This document shows positions 33,124-43,186 of a DNA stretch of 43,186 bases, piece after piece (position 1 is the stretch's first letter; every line of letters starts with the position of its first letter). Position numbers and translations under genes: made by a program. This stretch comes from JADHLJ01 sp038118725 (lineage in GTDB: Bacteria > Pseudomonadota > Alphaproteobacteria > Thalassobaculales > Thalassobaculaceae), in contig JAYOIK010000044.1 of assembly GCA_038118725.1 (NCBI GenBank), forward strand, positions 1-43,186, read 5' to 3'. Below the pieces are notes generated by a model. It was not told the origin of the DNA. It ran no database searches and saw only the letters and a list, made by a program, of their open reading frames with translations.

Positions 33124-33153
33124 CGTCCGCCCGGGCAAGTGCCGGGACGGCCC
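33124..33153 (+). promoter_or_regulatory. Hairpin after the riboswitch, possible expression platform
   Basis: CGTCC (33124-33128) pairs with GGACG (33145-33149), and inside it CCCGG (33130-33134) pairs with CCGGG (33142-33146). The structure lies between the second aptamer and the GGAGGG ribosome-binding site (33165-33170). With no T-run it is more likely to act on translation or as a weak structure than as a terminator. Confidence 0.4.
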
Positions 33154-33174
33154 GTATACGTGTCGGAGGGTCTG

Positions 33175-34275
33175 ATGTCCGAAGCCGATTTGAAGAAGAC
33201 ACCGCTGCATGGTTTGCATGTCGGGCTGGGGGCGAAGATGGTGCCCTTCGCCGGTTACGACATGCCGGTGCAATATCCCGCCGGCGTCAAGACCGAGCAT
33301 CTGCTTACCCGCGCCAAGGCCGGACTGTTCGATGTTTCGCATATGGGCCAGGTGAGGCTCGCGGGCGATGACGTGGCGGGCAAGCTCGAGGCGTTGGTTC
33401 CGGGAAACCTGCGGGCTCTGAAACCCGGCGCCATGCGGTATACGCTGTTCACCAACGAGGCTGGCGGCATCCTGGATGACCTGATCGTCACCAATGCCGG
33501 CGACAGTCTGTTCGTCGTGGTCAACGCGGCCTGCAAGGATCAGGACATCGCGCATATGCGGGACAATCTCGATTGCGATATCGAGGTTTTGGATGACCGC
33601 GCCCTACTTGCGTTGCAGGGACCGAGCGCGGAAAGCGCGCTTGAAGCCATCGCGCCGGGGGTGGCGGGCTTGTCCTTCATGACCATGGGAAACTTCGACA
33701 TCCTCGGAGCGGAATGCTTTGTCACTCGGTCTGGCTATACCGGCGAGGACGGCTACGAGATCTCGATGCCCGAGGCCAAGGCGGTTGAAATCGCCGAGGC
33801 GTTGCTGGCGCGCGAGGACGTGGCGCCGATCGGCCTGGGCGCGCGGGATTCCCTGCGTCTGGAGGCCGGTCTTTGTCTTTACGGTCATGATCTTGGGCCC
33901 GACACAACACCGGTCGAGGCCGCGTTGGAATGGGCGATTGGCAAGCGTCGCCGGGAGGAGGGAGGCTTTCCGGGCGCCGACGTGATTCTGAAGCAACTCG
34001 CCGAGGGCGCGCCGCGGCGTCGGGTCGGCATTCGACCGGACGGTCGCGCGCCGGCCCGCGACGGCACCGAGATCGTCGACGCGGATGGCAACAGGTTGGG
34101 AGAGATCACCAGCGGTAGTTTCGGGCCTAGCATCGAGGGGCCCGTCGCCATGGGATATGTGGCGACCGGATCCAGCGCGGTCGGCACATCGGTCGATGTC
34201 GTCGTTCGGGGGAAATCCATGCCGGCGAAAGTGGCGGCGCTGCCGTTTGTCCCGGCTAATTACAAGCGTGGCTGA
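33175..34275 (+). CDS. gcvT: Glycine cleavage system T protein (aminomethyltransferase)
   Basis: The 366-residue enzyme takes the aminomethyl group from lipoyl-H protein, releasing ammonia and making 5,10-methylene-THF. Folate-binding motifs are visible: MVPFAGYDMPVQYPAGVKTEH, LFDVSHMGQV, VNAACKDQDIAHM (catalytic Asp region) and SGYTGEDGYEI. The C-terminal barrel ends MPAKVAALPFVP. The start ATG follows GGAGGG and begins MSEADLKKTPLHGLH; the upstream in-frame sequence is riboswitch. First gene of gcvTHP. Confidence 0.97.
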   Translation: MSEADLKKTPLHGLHVGLGAKMVPFAGYDMPVQYPAGVKTEHLLTRAKAGLFDVSHMGQVRLAGDDVAGKLEALVPGNLRALKPGAMRYTLFTNEAGGILDDLIVTNAGDSLFVVVNAACKDQDIAHMRDNLDCDIEVLDDRALLALQGPSAESALEAIAPGVAGLSFMTMGNFDILGAECFVTRSGYTGEDGYEISMPEAKAVEIAEALLAREDVAPIGLGARDSLRLEAGLCLYGHDLGPDTTPVEAALEWAIGKRRREEGGFPGADVILKQLAEGAPRRRVGIRPDGRAPARDGTEIVDADGNRLGEITSGSFGPSIEGPVAMGYVATGSSAVGTSVDVVVRGKSMPAKVAALPFVPANYKRG

Positions 34276-34311
34276 GCGTCACGTGGCAACCGTTTATTTG
34301 GGGAGGAAACA

Positions 34312-34686
34312 ATGAGCACGACCTATTATTCCGAGGAACATGAATGGATCACGGTTGATGGCGACACGGGCACCGTCGGCATCACGGACTACGCCCAGGA
34401 ACAGCTGGGCGACGTGGTTTTCGTTGATATCGCCAAGGTCGGCGAGGAAGTCGCCAAGGGCGACGATGTCGGGGTGGTTGAATCCGTCAAGGCGGCGAGC
34501 GACATCTACAGCCCTGTATCCGGCACCATTACCGAAGCCAATGCGGCCCTCGACGACGCGCCGGAAACCGTGAACGCCGAAGCTCAGGGAGGCGGTTGGA
34601 TGTTCAAGATCACCTTGTCGGACCCGGGCGAGCTGGACGGGTTGATGGACGCGGACGGCTACAAGAAATTCGCCGATAGTTTGTAG
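34312..34686 (+). CDS. gcvH: Glycine cleavage system H protein
   Basis: The 124-residue lipoyl carrier shuttles the aminomethyl group between P, T and L proteins. Lys60 in VVESVKAASDIYSP is the lipoylation site. The N-terminal YYSEEHEWITVDGDTGTVGITDYAQ and GGGWMFKITL blocks are standard. GGGGAGGAAA precedes the ATG. Free-standing lipoyl synthesis genes are not in the window. Confidence 0.98.
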   Translation: MSTTYYSEEHEWITVDGDTGTVGITDYAQEQLGDVVFVDIAKVGEEVAKGDDVGVVESVKAASDIYSPVSGTITEANAALDDAPETVNAEAQGGGWMFKITLSDPGELDGLMDADGYKKFADSL

Positions 34687-34731
34687 GAAGAGGCTTTTCG
34701 GGCTCGGTGGACTAGATCAAGGAGACGGCGG

Positions 34732-37617
<2,886 letters not shown>

Positions 37618-37656
37618 TCCGCTTGGTCTCGCCGCTGGACGCACGGAAGCGCGAGC

Positions 37657-38703
37657 ATGGCTGACGGCGGCCCCCTACGCCTGGCCTCGATCGCCACGGC
37701 CGTGCCGCCAAATCGGGCCGGTCAGGCGGAGGTGCGGGAGAAGGCGCGTCGGGCATTCGGCGGTGACGCCGCGTTGTTTCAGCGCCTCGAGCCCGTCTAC
37801 GACAATGCCGGCGTGGAAACCCGTTATTTCTCGCGACCGTTGGACTGGTTCCTGGAGCCGAGAGGCTGGACCGTGTCCAACGCGGCCTATCTGGAAGTCG
37901 CCGAGGCGCTGCTGGTCCGCGCCGCCGGGGAGGCGCTGGAGAAAGCCGGTCTCGAGGCCGCCGCCGTCGACACCATCGTCACCGTTTCCAGTACAGGCGT
38001 GGCGACACCCAGCCTGGAAGCGCGATTGCTGAACCGCATGGGGTTTCGCGCCGGTGTGAAGCGTCTGCCGGTCTTCGGGCTTGGATGTGGCGGCGGCGTC
38101 TTGGGACTGGCGCGCGCGGCGCAGATGGGCGCCGGCGGCGGCGAGACGGTTCTGCTTCTGGTGGTGGAATTGTGCAGCCTCACCTTTCGGCTCGACGATC
38201 TCGTCAAGAGCAACCTCGTGGCAACCGCGCTGTTCGGCGACGGCGCGGCGGCCTTGGTGCTTCACCCCCGCGGGAAGGGGCCGGCGATCCGCGCCTGGGG
38301 CGAGCATACCTGGCCCGATACCCTCGACGTCATGGGATGGCGGGTCGAGGACCCCGGTCTCGGCGTGATCTTTCAACGCTCCATCCCGGATATCGTTCGC
38401 GACCGGTTTCGTGACGCCGCCGATGGATTCCTGGCGCGACACGGGCTTTCGGTCTCGCGGATCGATCACTTCGTCTGCCACCCCGGCGGCGCGAAGGTCA
38501 TAGACGCGCTGGAAGAGGCCTTGTCATGTCCTCGGGGCTCCTTGACCGCGACCCGCGAGGCGCTCAGGGATTACGGAAACATGTCCGCCGCCAGCGTGCT
38601 GTTCGCCCTGGAAAGGGCGTTGGAGGAAGAGCCTCGGGGAAAGATGCTTCTGACCGCCCTCGGACCGGGCTTCTCCGCCGGCTTTTGTTTGCTGGAGGCG
38701 TGA
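37657..38703 (+). CDS. Type III polyketide synthase (alkylpyrone/alkylresorcinol type)
   Basis: The 348-residue homodimeric thiolase-fold enzyme carries the full type III catalytic triad: Cys144 (GLGCGGG), His275 (VCHPGGAKV) and Asn308 (DYGNMSAAS). It is of the bacterial chalcone/stilbene synthase class that extends fatty acyl-CoA with malonyl-CoA, giving alkylpyrones or alkylresorcinols. Product length and ring type are not predictable from motifs. The following gene is an isoprenylcysteine-type methyltransferase, as in bpsA-bpsB of Bacillus. The start lies 39 bp after gcvP, with GGAAGCG as ribosome-binding site. Confidence 0.92.
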   Translation: MADGGPLRLASIATAVPPNRAGQAEVREKARRAFGGDAALFQRLEPVYDNAGVETRYFSRPLDWFLEPRGWTVSNAAYLEVAEALLVRAAGEALEKAGLEAAAVDTIVTVSSTGVATPSLEARLLNRMGFRAGVKRLPVFGLGCGGGVLGLARAAQMGAGGGETVLLLVVELCSLTFRLDDLVKSNLVATALFGDGAAALVLHPRGKGPAIRAWGEHTWPDTLDVMGWRVEDPGLGVIFQRSIPDIVRDRFRDAADGFLARHGLSVSRIDHFVCHPGGAKVIDALEEALSCPRGSLTATREALRDYGNMSAASVLFALERALEEEPRGKMLLTALGPGFSAGFCLLEA

Positions 38704-38707
38704 AGCG

Positions 38708-39220
38708 ATGGGTCCGTTCTCCGCCCCATGGATCGTGCTTGTCATCCTCTGCCTCGTCGCGTGTCAGAGGCTCGGTGAACTCTGGCTGGCCAATCGTAAC
38801 ACCAAGTTCTTGCTGGCGATGGGGGGCGAGGAACATGGCGCCGCGCATTACCCGCTTTTCGTGCTTCTGCATGGCGGATGGCTGATAGCCTTGTTCCTAG
38901 CGATCTCGAACGAGACGGTCTTGAACTGGCCCCTGATCGGGGTGTTCCTGGTTCTCCAACTGGCCAGGCTCTGGGTGATCCGGACCTTGGGGCGGTTCTG
39001 GACGACCCGGGTGATCACGGTGCCCGACGCGCCGCTGGTGACGCACGGACCCTATCGTTGGATACGGCACCCGAACTATCTGGTGGTGGCCCTGGAGATC
39101 CCGGTCTTGCCTCTCGCCCTGGGGCTTTGGGAGATCGCCGCCGTTTTTACCATGCTTAACCTGGCGCTTTTGAGCTATCGCATCCGGTTCGAGGACCGGG
39201 TACTGAAGGGGCGTCGATAG
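38708..39220 (+). CDS. Isoprenylcysteine carboxyl methyltransferase-family protein
   Basis: The 170-residue integral membrane protein has about four to five hydrophobic segments and the ICMT-like SAM region: LGRFWTTRVITV (94-105) and HGPYRWIRHPNYL (113-125). In bacterial PKS clusters such proteins methylate the hydroxyl of alkylpyrones or alkylresorcinols; that role is inferred from adjacency to the type III PKS 4 bp upstream. A start 4 bp after the PKS stop, with GGAGG in the PKS end, indicates coupling. Confidence 0.88.
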   Translation: MGPFSAPWIVLVILCLVACQRLGELWLANRNTKFLLAMGGEEHGAAHYPLFVLLHGGWLIALFLAISNETVLNWPLIGVFLVLQLARLWVIRTLGRFWTTRVITVPDAPLVTHGPYRWIRHPNYLVVALEIPVLPLALGLWEIAAVFTMLNLALLSYRIRFEDRVLKGRR

Positions 39221-39302
39221 ACCCGACCTCGGGGGATGCTCCGGCGCGCGGGGAAGGTTATGATGCACGCGACGAAAGACGAGCCCTATAAGAGAGAGAA
39301 CC

Positions 39303-40934
39303 ATGGCGGATAGCGCGGCGCGGGACCTAGGAAGTTTTGACTATGTGGTCGTCGGGGCGGGAACCGCGGGATGCCTGCTGGCCAACAGGCTGTCCTCGGA
39401 TCCGAAGAACCGGGTTCTGTTGCTGGAGGCCGGCGGCAAGGACGACTATTTCTGGATCCGCGTGCCGGTCGGCTATCTCTTCACGATGAACAACCCGCGC
39501 ACCGACTGGTGTTTCGAGACGGAGCCGTCGGAAGGGCTGAACGGTCGCTCGCTCGGCTATCCCCGCGGCAAGACACTGGGCGGGTGTTCGTCGATCAACG
39601 GCATGATCTACATGCGCGGTCAGGCGCGGGATTATGACCATTGGCGCCAGCTCGGTAACACCGGCTGGGGTTGGGACGATGTTCTGCCGTATTTCAAGAA
39701 GACCGAGAACCGGGTCGCCGGCGCCGACGAGATGCATGGGGATCAGGGTGAATGGCGCGTCGAGGACCCGCGCATCACCTGGGAGATCCTGGATGCCTTC
39801 CGCGCGGCGGCGGCGGAGACCGGCATCCCCAATACCAATGACTTCAATCGCGGCAACAACGAGGGCTGCGGTTACTTCGAGGTCAACCAGAAACGCGGCG
39901 TTAGGTGGAGTGCCGCGGATGCCTTTCTGCACCCCGTCACCGACCGCGCCAACCTGACCGTCCTGACCAAGGCGCATGTGCGCCAGATCCGTTTCGACGG
40001 GCGCAAGGTGACCGGTCTCGCCCTCTGGCACGAGGACCAGCCCGCCGAAGCGACGGTCAAGGGCGAACTCGTGCTCGCCTCGGGAGCCATCGGCTCGCCG
40101 CAACTGCTGCAACTGTCCGGCGTGGGGCCGGGCGATCTGCTTCAGGAACACGGAATACCCCTGGTGGCCGATGTGCCTGGCGTTGGTGAGAACCTGCAGG
40201 ACCATTTGCAAATGCGGTTGGTGTTCAAGGTCAAGAACACCAAGACCCTTAACCTTCGAGCCAATAGCCTGATCGGTCGCGTGGGGATGGGGTTGGAGTA
40301 TTTCCTGTTCAAGCGCGGGCCGATGACCATGGCGCCCAGTCAACTCGGCGCCTTCGCCAAGTCCGACGAGTCTCGCGAGACGCCGAACCTGCAATATCAC
40401 ATTCAGCCGCTATCGACGCCGAAGCTCGGCGACCCCTTGCATCCCTTCGAGGCCTTTACCGCGTCGGTCTGCAACCTGCGTCCCGAGAGCCGGGGCTATG
40501 TGCGGATCAAGAGCCCGCATCCCCGGGGACAGCCCGCCATTCAACCGAACTATCTCTCCGATCCGGCCGATCGCAAGGTCGCGGCGGACGCGATACAACT
40601 GACCCGCAAGATCGTCTCGGCGCCCGCGATGGCGCGGTTCGAGCCCGAGGAGTTTCTGCCGGGCCTCCAATTCGAGAGCGACGAGGATCTGGCGCGGGAA
40701 GCCGGCAATATCGGCACCACCATCTTCCACCCCGTGGGCACCTGCAAGATGGGCCCGGCCTCTGATACGGGCGCGGTCGTTGACGACCGTCTGCGCGTGC
40801 ACGGCATCGAGGGGCTGCGGGTGATCGATGCCTCGGTAATGCCGACGATCACGTCCGGCAACACCAACTCACCGACATTGGTCATCGCCGAGAAGGCGGC
40901 GGAGATGATGCTCGCCGACGCGCGCGGAGCCTAG
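39303..40934 (+). CDS. GMC-family FAD oxidoreductase (choline dehydrogenase-like)
   Basis: The 543-residue flavoprotein oxidises an alcohol. The FAD dinucleotide motif VVGAGTAGCLLANRLSS is near residues 16-32, with LEAGG at 41-45. The GMC signature PRGKTLGGCSSINGMIYMRG is at 87-106. Catalytic His476 lies in IFHPVGTCKMG, and the partner Asn is in GNTNSPT (about 519-525). It is closest to choline dehydrogenase-like proteins, but the substrate is not known. GAGAGAG precedes the ATG. It is separated by 82 bp from the polyketide genes and ends 5 bp before the interrupted methyltransferase. Confidence 0.93.
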   Translation: MADSAARDLGSFDYVVVGAGTAGCLLANRLSSDPKNRVLLLEAGGKDDYFWIRVPVGYLFTMNNPRTDWCFETEPSEGLNGRSLGYPRGKTLGGCSSINGMIYMRGQARDYDHWRQLGNTGWGWDDVLPYFKKTENRVAGADEMHGDQGEWRVEDPRITWEILDAFRAAAAETGIPNTNDFNRGNNEGCGYFEVNQKRGVRWSAADAFLHPVTDRANLTVLTKAHVRQIRFDGRKVTGLALWHEDQPAEATVKGELVLASGAIGSPQLLQLSGVGPGDLLQEHGIPLVADVPGVGENLQDHLQMRLVFKVKNTKTLNLRANSLIGRVGMGLEYFLFKRGPMTMAPSQLGAFAKSDESRETPNLQYHIQPLSTPKLGDPLHPFEAFTASVCNLRPESRGYVRIKSPHPRGQPAIQPNYLSDPADRKVAADAIQLTRKIVSAPAMARFEPEEFLPGLQFESDEDLAREAGNIGTTIFHPVGTCKMGPASDTGAVVDDRLRVHGIEGLRVIDASVMPTITSGNTNSPTLVIAEKAAEMMLADARGA

Positions 40935-40939
40935 ACCCG

Positions 40940-41626
40940 ATGCAAGAAGCCGAGAAAACCAATAAAATTCGTGGCCCAGAGTTCATCGAAACCTACTTCT
41001 CCGGACGGGTTATCGATATCGGCTCCGGCTCTTCGCTGGTCGTGCCGGACGCCGAGCCGTTCGATGTCCCGCAGGGCGACGCGAACCGTATCGACGAGGT
41101 GCGCCCGGTTGCGTCCTACGACTGTGTGCATTCGAGCCATAGCCTGGAGCATATGATCGATCCGGTTGACGCGCTGGGTCGATGGTGGCGGCTGGTTAAG
41201 CCCGGCGGATACATGGTGTTGGTTGTGCCGGAGGAAGATCTTTACGAGCAGGGCATCTGACCGAGCGTCTTCTCGGACCATCGCTCGACATTCCGCTTGG
41301 ATCGCGAGACGACATGGTCGCCGGTGTCGCATGAGATCCGTGGCCTGGTATCAAGCCTTCCGGGCGCCGAGGTGATTAGCGCCGAAATTCAGGACGAAGG
41401 CTATGATCACGCGCTCAAGCGGCTGGGGGCGGAAACCGATGAAAGCCGACGGCTCCGGCTCCGGCATCGTCAGTTCCTGTTGGAGATAGGGCCGAAGAGG
41501 CTCTTGGGCATCCCCTTGTTGGATGAATTGAATCGGCTGTTCCATGATCTTGGCGCCACGGTGGACCAGACGGCGGGCTCGGCCTTGGCACAGATACAGA
41601 TTGTCGCGCGCAAGGTCTCGAATTGA
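40940..41626 (+). pseudogene. SAM-dependent methyltransferase interrupted by in-frame TGA
   Basis: The reading frame runs 229 codons to TGA at 41624, but codon 107 is TGA (41258-41260). Before it, 106 residues give the methyltransferase core: VIDIGSGSS (SAM motif I), SYDCVHSSHSLEHMIDP and VKPGGYMVLVVPEEDLYEQG. After it the same frame continues without another stop as PSVFSDHRSTFRL and TWSPVSHEI, then 100 further residues. Family members that I recall have a Trp (YEQG-x-WPS) here, so TGG to TGA is the simplest cause. The gene is therefore probably broken, or read through at low level. The stop is in the leaky context TGAC, and CGAGCG (41262-41267) can pair with CGCTCG (41282-41287) just after it. 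Confidence 0.82.
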
Positions 41627-41699
41627 CGAGACGCGGCGGTATCCGCAAACTTGGGGCTCTTGCGTCGACGCTCCGTCACTTTCCATCGGGAATCCATAG

Positions 41700-42626
41700 A
41701 TGTCGCTGTATCCTCCTCCGAAGGACGTTCAAACCGAGGTTTATGCCAGGTTGCCCGACAAGTTACGCCGGCCCGGCTCGTACCCCGCTTGGGGCGGCGC
41801 CAACGCGCCTGGACGCGATATCGATTCCTTTCTCGAGGGACCGGCTTTTGATCGGGACGGCAATCTCTATGTCGTCAACATCCCCTTCGGCGAGATATTG
41901 CGCGTGACCCCGTCGGGGGATTGGGACGTTGTCACGCAATATGACGGCTGGCCGAACGGCATGAAGATGCACAAGGACGGCTCGCTCTATGTCGCTGACT
42001 ACAAGATCGGCATCCTCAGGATCGACCCGGCGACGGGGGCGCGTGAAACCGTGGTGGATCATCGCTGGTCCGAGAGTTTCCACGGCTGCAACGATCTGCA
42101 TTTCGCCTCGAACGGTGACATTTATTTTACCGACCAAGGCCAAAGCGGCATGCATGAGCCGACTGGCCGGGTCTATCGATACACGACCGACGGCAAGCTC
42201 GATCGGTTAATCGACAACGGGCCGAGCCCGAACGGTCTGGTGCTCAATCTCGACGAAAAAATGCTCTATGTCGGGATGACAAGGGGCAACGCGGCGTGGC
42301 GCCTTCCCTTGCTGCCGGACGGAACGACGACCAAGGTCGGTATCTTCATCCAGTTGTCGGGCGGCCATGGCGGGCCCGACGGCTTGGCGTTGGACGCCAA
42401 GGGTGGCCTGCTTATCTGCCACGCGGGATTGGGGACGGTTTGGCATTTCGACCATCTGGGTCAGCCGTTGCATCGGATCCGTTCTTGCGAGGGCCTGATG
42501 ACCACGAACATGGCGTTCGGCGGACCCGATAACAAATCGGTTTTCATCACCGAATCCGGCTCCGGCACGATCCTGCGCGCCGAGCTTCCGGTCGCGGGAC
42601 AGCCGATGTTCTCGCATCAGGACTAA
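41700..42626 (+). CDS. SMP-30/gluconolactonase-family protein
   Basis: The 308-residue product is a predicted six-bladed beta-propeller of the SMP-30/gluconolactonase family, which hydrolyses lactones with a bound divalent metal. Repeated blade motifs include FLEGPAFDRDGNLYVVNIPFG (metal Glu in EGPAF), DGSLYVADYKIGILRIDP, CNDLHFASNGDIYFTDQGQ and SPNGLVLNLDEKMLYVG, and GGPDGLALDAKGGLLI. Substrate unknown. It has no signal peptide. It lies 73 bp after the broken methyltransferase and 13 bp from the convergent thioesterase. Confidence 0.88.
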   Translation: MSLYPPPKDVQTEVYARLPDKLRRPGSYPAWGGANAPGRDIDSFLEGPAFDRDGNLYVVNIPFGEILRVTPSGDWDVVTQYDGWPNGMKMHKDGSLYVADYKIGILRIDPATGARETVVDHRWSESFHGCNDLHFASNGDIYFTDQGQSGMHEPTGRVYRYTTDGKLDRLIDNGPSPNGLVLNLDEKMLYVGMTRGNAAWRLPLLPDGTTTKVGIFIQLSGGHGGPDGLALDAKGGLLICHAGLGTVWHFDHLGQPLHRIRSCEGLMTTNMAFGGPDNKSVFITESGSGTILRAELPVAGQPMFSHQD

Positions 42627-42639
42627 AAACCGTATCGGC

Positions 42640-43113
42640 TCACGGAATAGGCACGATCATGCAGGTCGTGTTGGCGTGGGCGTATAGTTTTCCCGCTGCA
42701 TCGACGATCCGACCGTCGGCGGTGGCGATCCTGCGTCCCTGGTGGATGATCGACCCTTCCGCCGTCAGCTCGCCGACATCGGCGGTGATGGCGCGGACCA
42801 GATTGACCTTCAACTCCAGGGTCAGATTGCCGGTCCCGGGTTTGCAAATCGTGTGTATGGCGCATCCCATGGCGCTGTCGAGCAAGGTTGACGCATAGCC
42901 GCCATGGGCCACGCCCATCGGGTTGTAATGTTGCGGTCCCGGCGTGCTTTTGTAGACCACGCGGCCTTCGGAAACCTCCGAGATCCGCGCGCCGATCAAG
43001 TCCAGAAAGGGGGCGTTCGGCGCCTCGCCGTTCAGGATCCGCTGGAACAGTTCCAGCCCGCTGAGCGAGCGGAGGGTGTCCCGTTCTAGAAGTGGGAAGT
43101 CTTGCTTGGTCAT
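42640..43113 (-). CDS. PaaI-type hotdog-fold thioesterase
   Basis: The 157-residue protein has the single hotdog domain with NPMGVAHGGYASTLLDSAMGCAI, the HGG active-site loop and the long central helix of PaaI-like acyl-CoA thioesterases. NLTLELKVNLVRAIT and AEGSIIHQGRRIATADGRI are the following strands. These enzymes hydrolyse aryl- or acyl-CoA esters; the substrate is unknown here. A weak GGAA site precedes the ATG. It is convergent with the SMP-30 gene. Confidence 0.9.
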   Translation of the reverse strand: MTKQDFPLLERDTLRSLSGLELFQRILNGEAPNAPFLDLIGARISEVSEGRVVYKSTPGPQHYNPMGVAHGGYASTLLDSAMGCAIHTICKPGTGNLTLELKVNLVRAITADVGELTAEGSIIHQGRRIATADGRIVDAAGKLYAHANTTCMIVPIP

Positions 43114-43156
43114 CGCGGCATTCCGTAGGTGGCGTGTGTTGCGGAGAAGTGACGAC

Positions 43157-43186
43157 TCACGCCAGGTGCGTCAAGGCTTTCTTGAT
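43157..43186 (-). CDS. Possible 3' end of a minus-strand gene at the window edge
   Basis: Reading the last 30 bases on the minus strand gives IKKALTHLA followed by TGA at 43159-43157. This looks like a natural C terminus of a gene that continues beyond the window and lies 43 bp upstream of the thioesterase on the same strand. Nine residues are far too few to name it, and chance is possible. Confidence 0.3.
   Translation of the reverse strand: MKKALTHLA

Noticed and set aside
32923..33174. N-terminal extension of gcvT through the riboswitch region
   Set aside because: The extension is the conserved riboswitch RNA; the GGAGGG-ATG at 33175 matches the GcvT family start.
39264..39292. Promoter with TATAAG just before the GMC oxidoreductase gene
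   Set aside because: The matching -35 position has only about three of six consensus bases, and the -10 box would be about 10 bp from the start codon despite a good ribosome-binding site.
41258..41290. Selenocysteine insertion at the TGA of the methyltransferase
   Set aside because: A hairpin is present, but its loop lacks the usual SECIS features I know, the family is not a selenoprotein, and the expected residue is Trp; nonsense mutation is simpler.
41261..41626. Second half of the methyltransferase as a separate gene starting at TTG 41297
   Set aside because: It is in the same frame, continues the same fold, and has no ribosome-binding site or N-terminal start pattern of its own.

Overview
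The window is a GC-rich stretch of bacterial chromosome that reads as an alphaproteobacterium, most likely Rhodospirillales-like. The evidence is an alpha operon without rpsD (rpsM-rpsK-rpoA-rplQ), the long zinc-free form of S14, an ATP12-type F1-ATPase assembly chaperone, a single-chain glycine decarboxylase, the protein-kinase-fold homoserine kinase in an ispH-thrB-rnhA group, and the order rplQ-htrA-rarA. The placement comes from gene content and recalled family features; no search was run. No tRNA, rRNA, insertion sequence, phage gene or CRISPR array was seen.

Region 1 (1-11.5 kb) is the S10-spc-alpha ribosomal supercluster. It runs from the 3' end of rplB through rpsS, rplV, rpsC, rplP, rpmC, rpsQ, rplN, rplX, rplE, rpsN, rpsH, rplF, rplR, rpsE, rpmD, rplO, secY and adk, then rpsM, rpsK, rpoA and rplQ. 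A near-consensus sigma-70 promoter lies in the adk-rpsM gap, and two hairpins follow rplQ.

Region 2 (11.7-23.1 kb) is a tightly packed plus-strand series: a periplasmic HtrA protease, RarA, an RNase H-fold DUF429-type protein, the fluoride channel CrcB, an RluC-type pseudouridine synthase, a HAD phosphatase, an AsmA-like protein and ATP12. Most of these overlap at stop/start codons, which suggests translational coupling. A propionyl-CoA carboxylase beta subunit and a membrane-anchored class III nucleotide cyclase follow.

Region 3 (23.1-32.8 kb) is mixed in orientation: a tiny NrtS-like nitrate/nitrite transporter whose 3' end overlaps the cyclase, an MFS transporter, an alpha/beta hydrolase, a 395-bp gap with a terminator-like hairpin, a tandem universal stress protein, the minus-strand ispH-thrB-rnhA operon, an unknown lipoprotein, a TIGR04372-like glycosyltransferase and a second biotin-dependent carboxyltransferase.

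Region 4 (32.8-39.2 kb) is a tandem glycine riboswitch driving gcvT-gcvH-gcvP. Only 39 bp downstream are a type III polyketide synthase and an isoprenylcysteine-type methyltransferase, the gene pair known for alkylpyrone/alkylresorcinol methyl ethers. No terminator is visible between gcvP and this pair, so the pair may share the glycine-controlled transcript.

Region 5 (39.3 kb to the end) holds a GMC flavin oxidoreductase, a SAM methyltransferase reading frame broken by one in-frame TGA where a Trp is expected, an SMP-30-type lactonase, a PaaI-type thioesterase on the minus strand, and possibly the last codons of another minus-strand gene at the edge.

The points most worth following up are the interrupted methyltransferase, the gcv-polyketide linkage, the RarA-coupled RNase H-fold protein, the unexplained 25.6-26.0 kb gap with its terminator, and the cyclase with a Gln in place of the base-selecting Lys.
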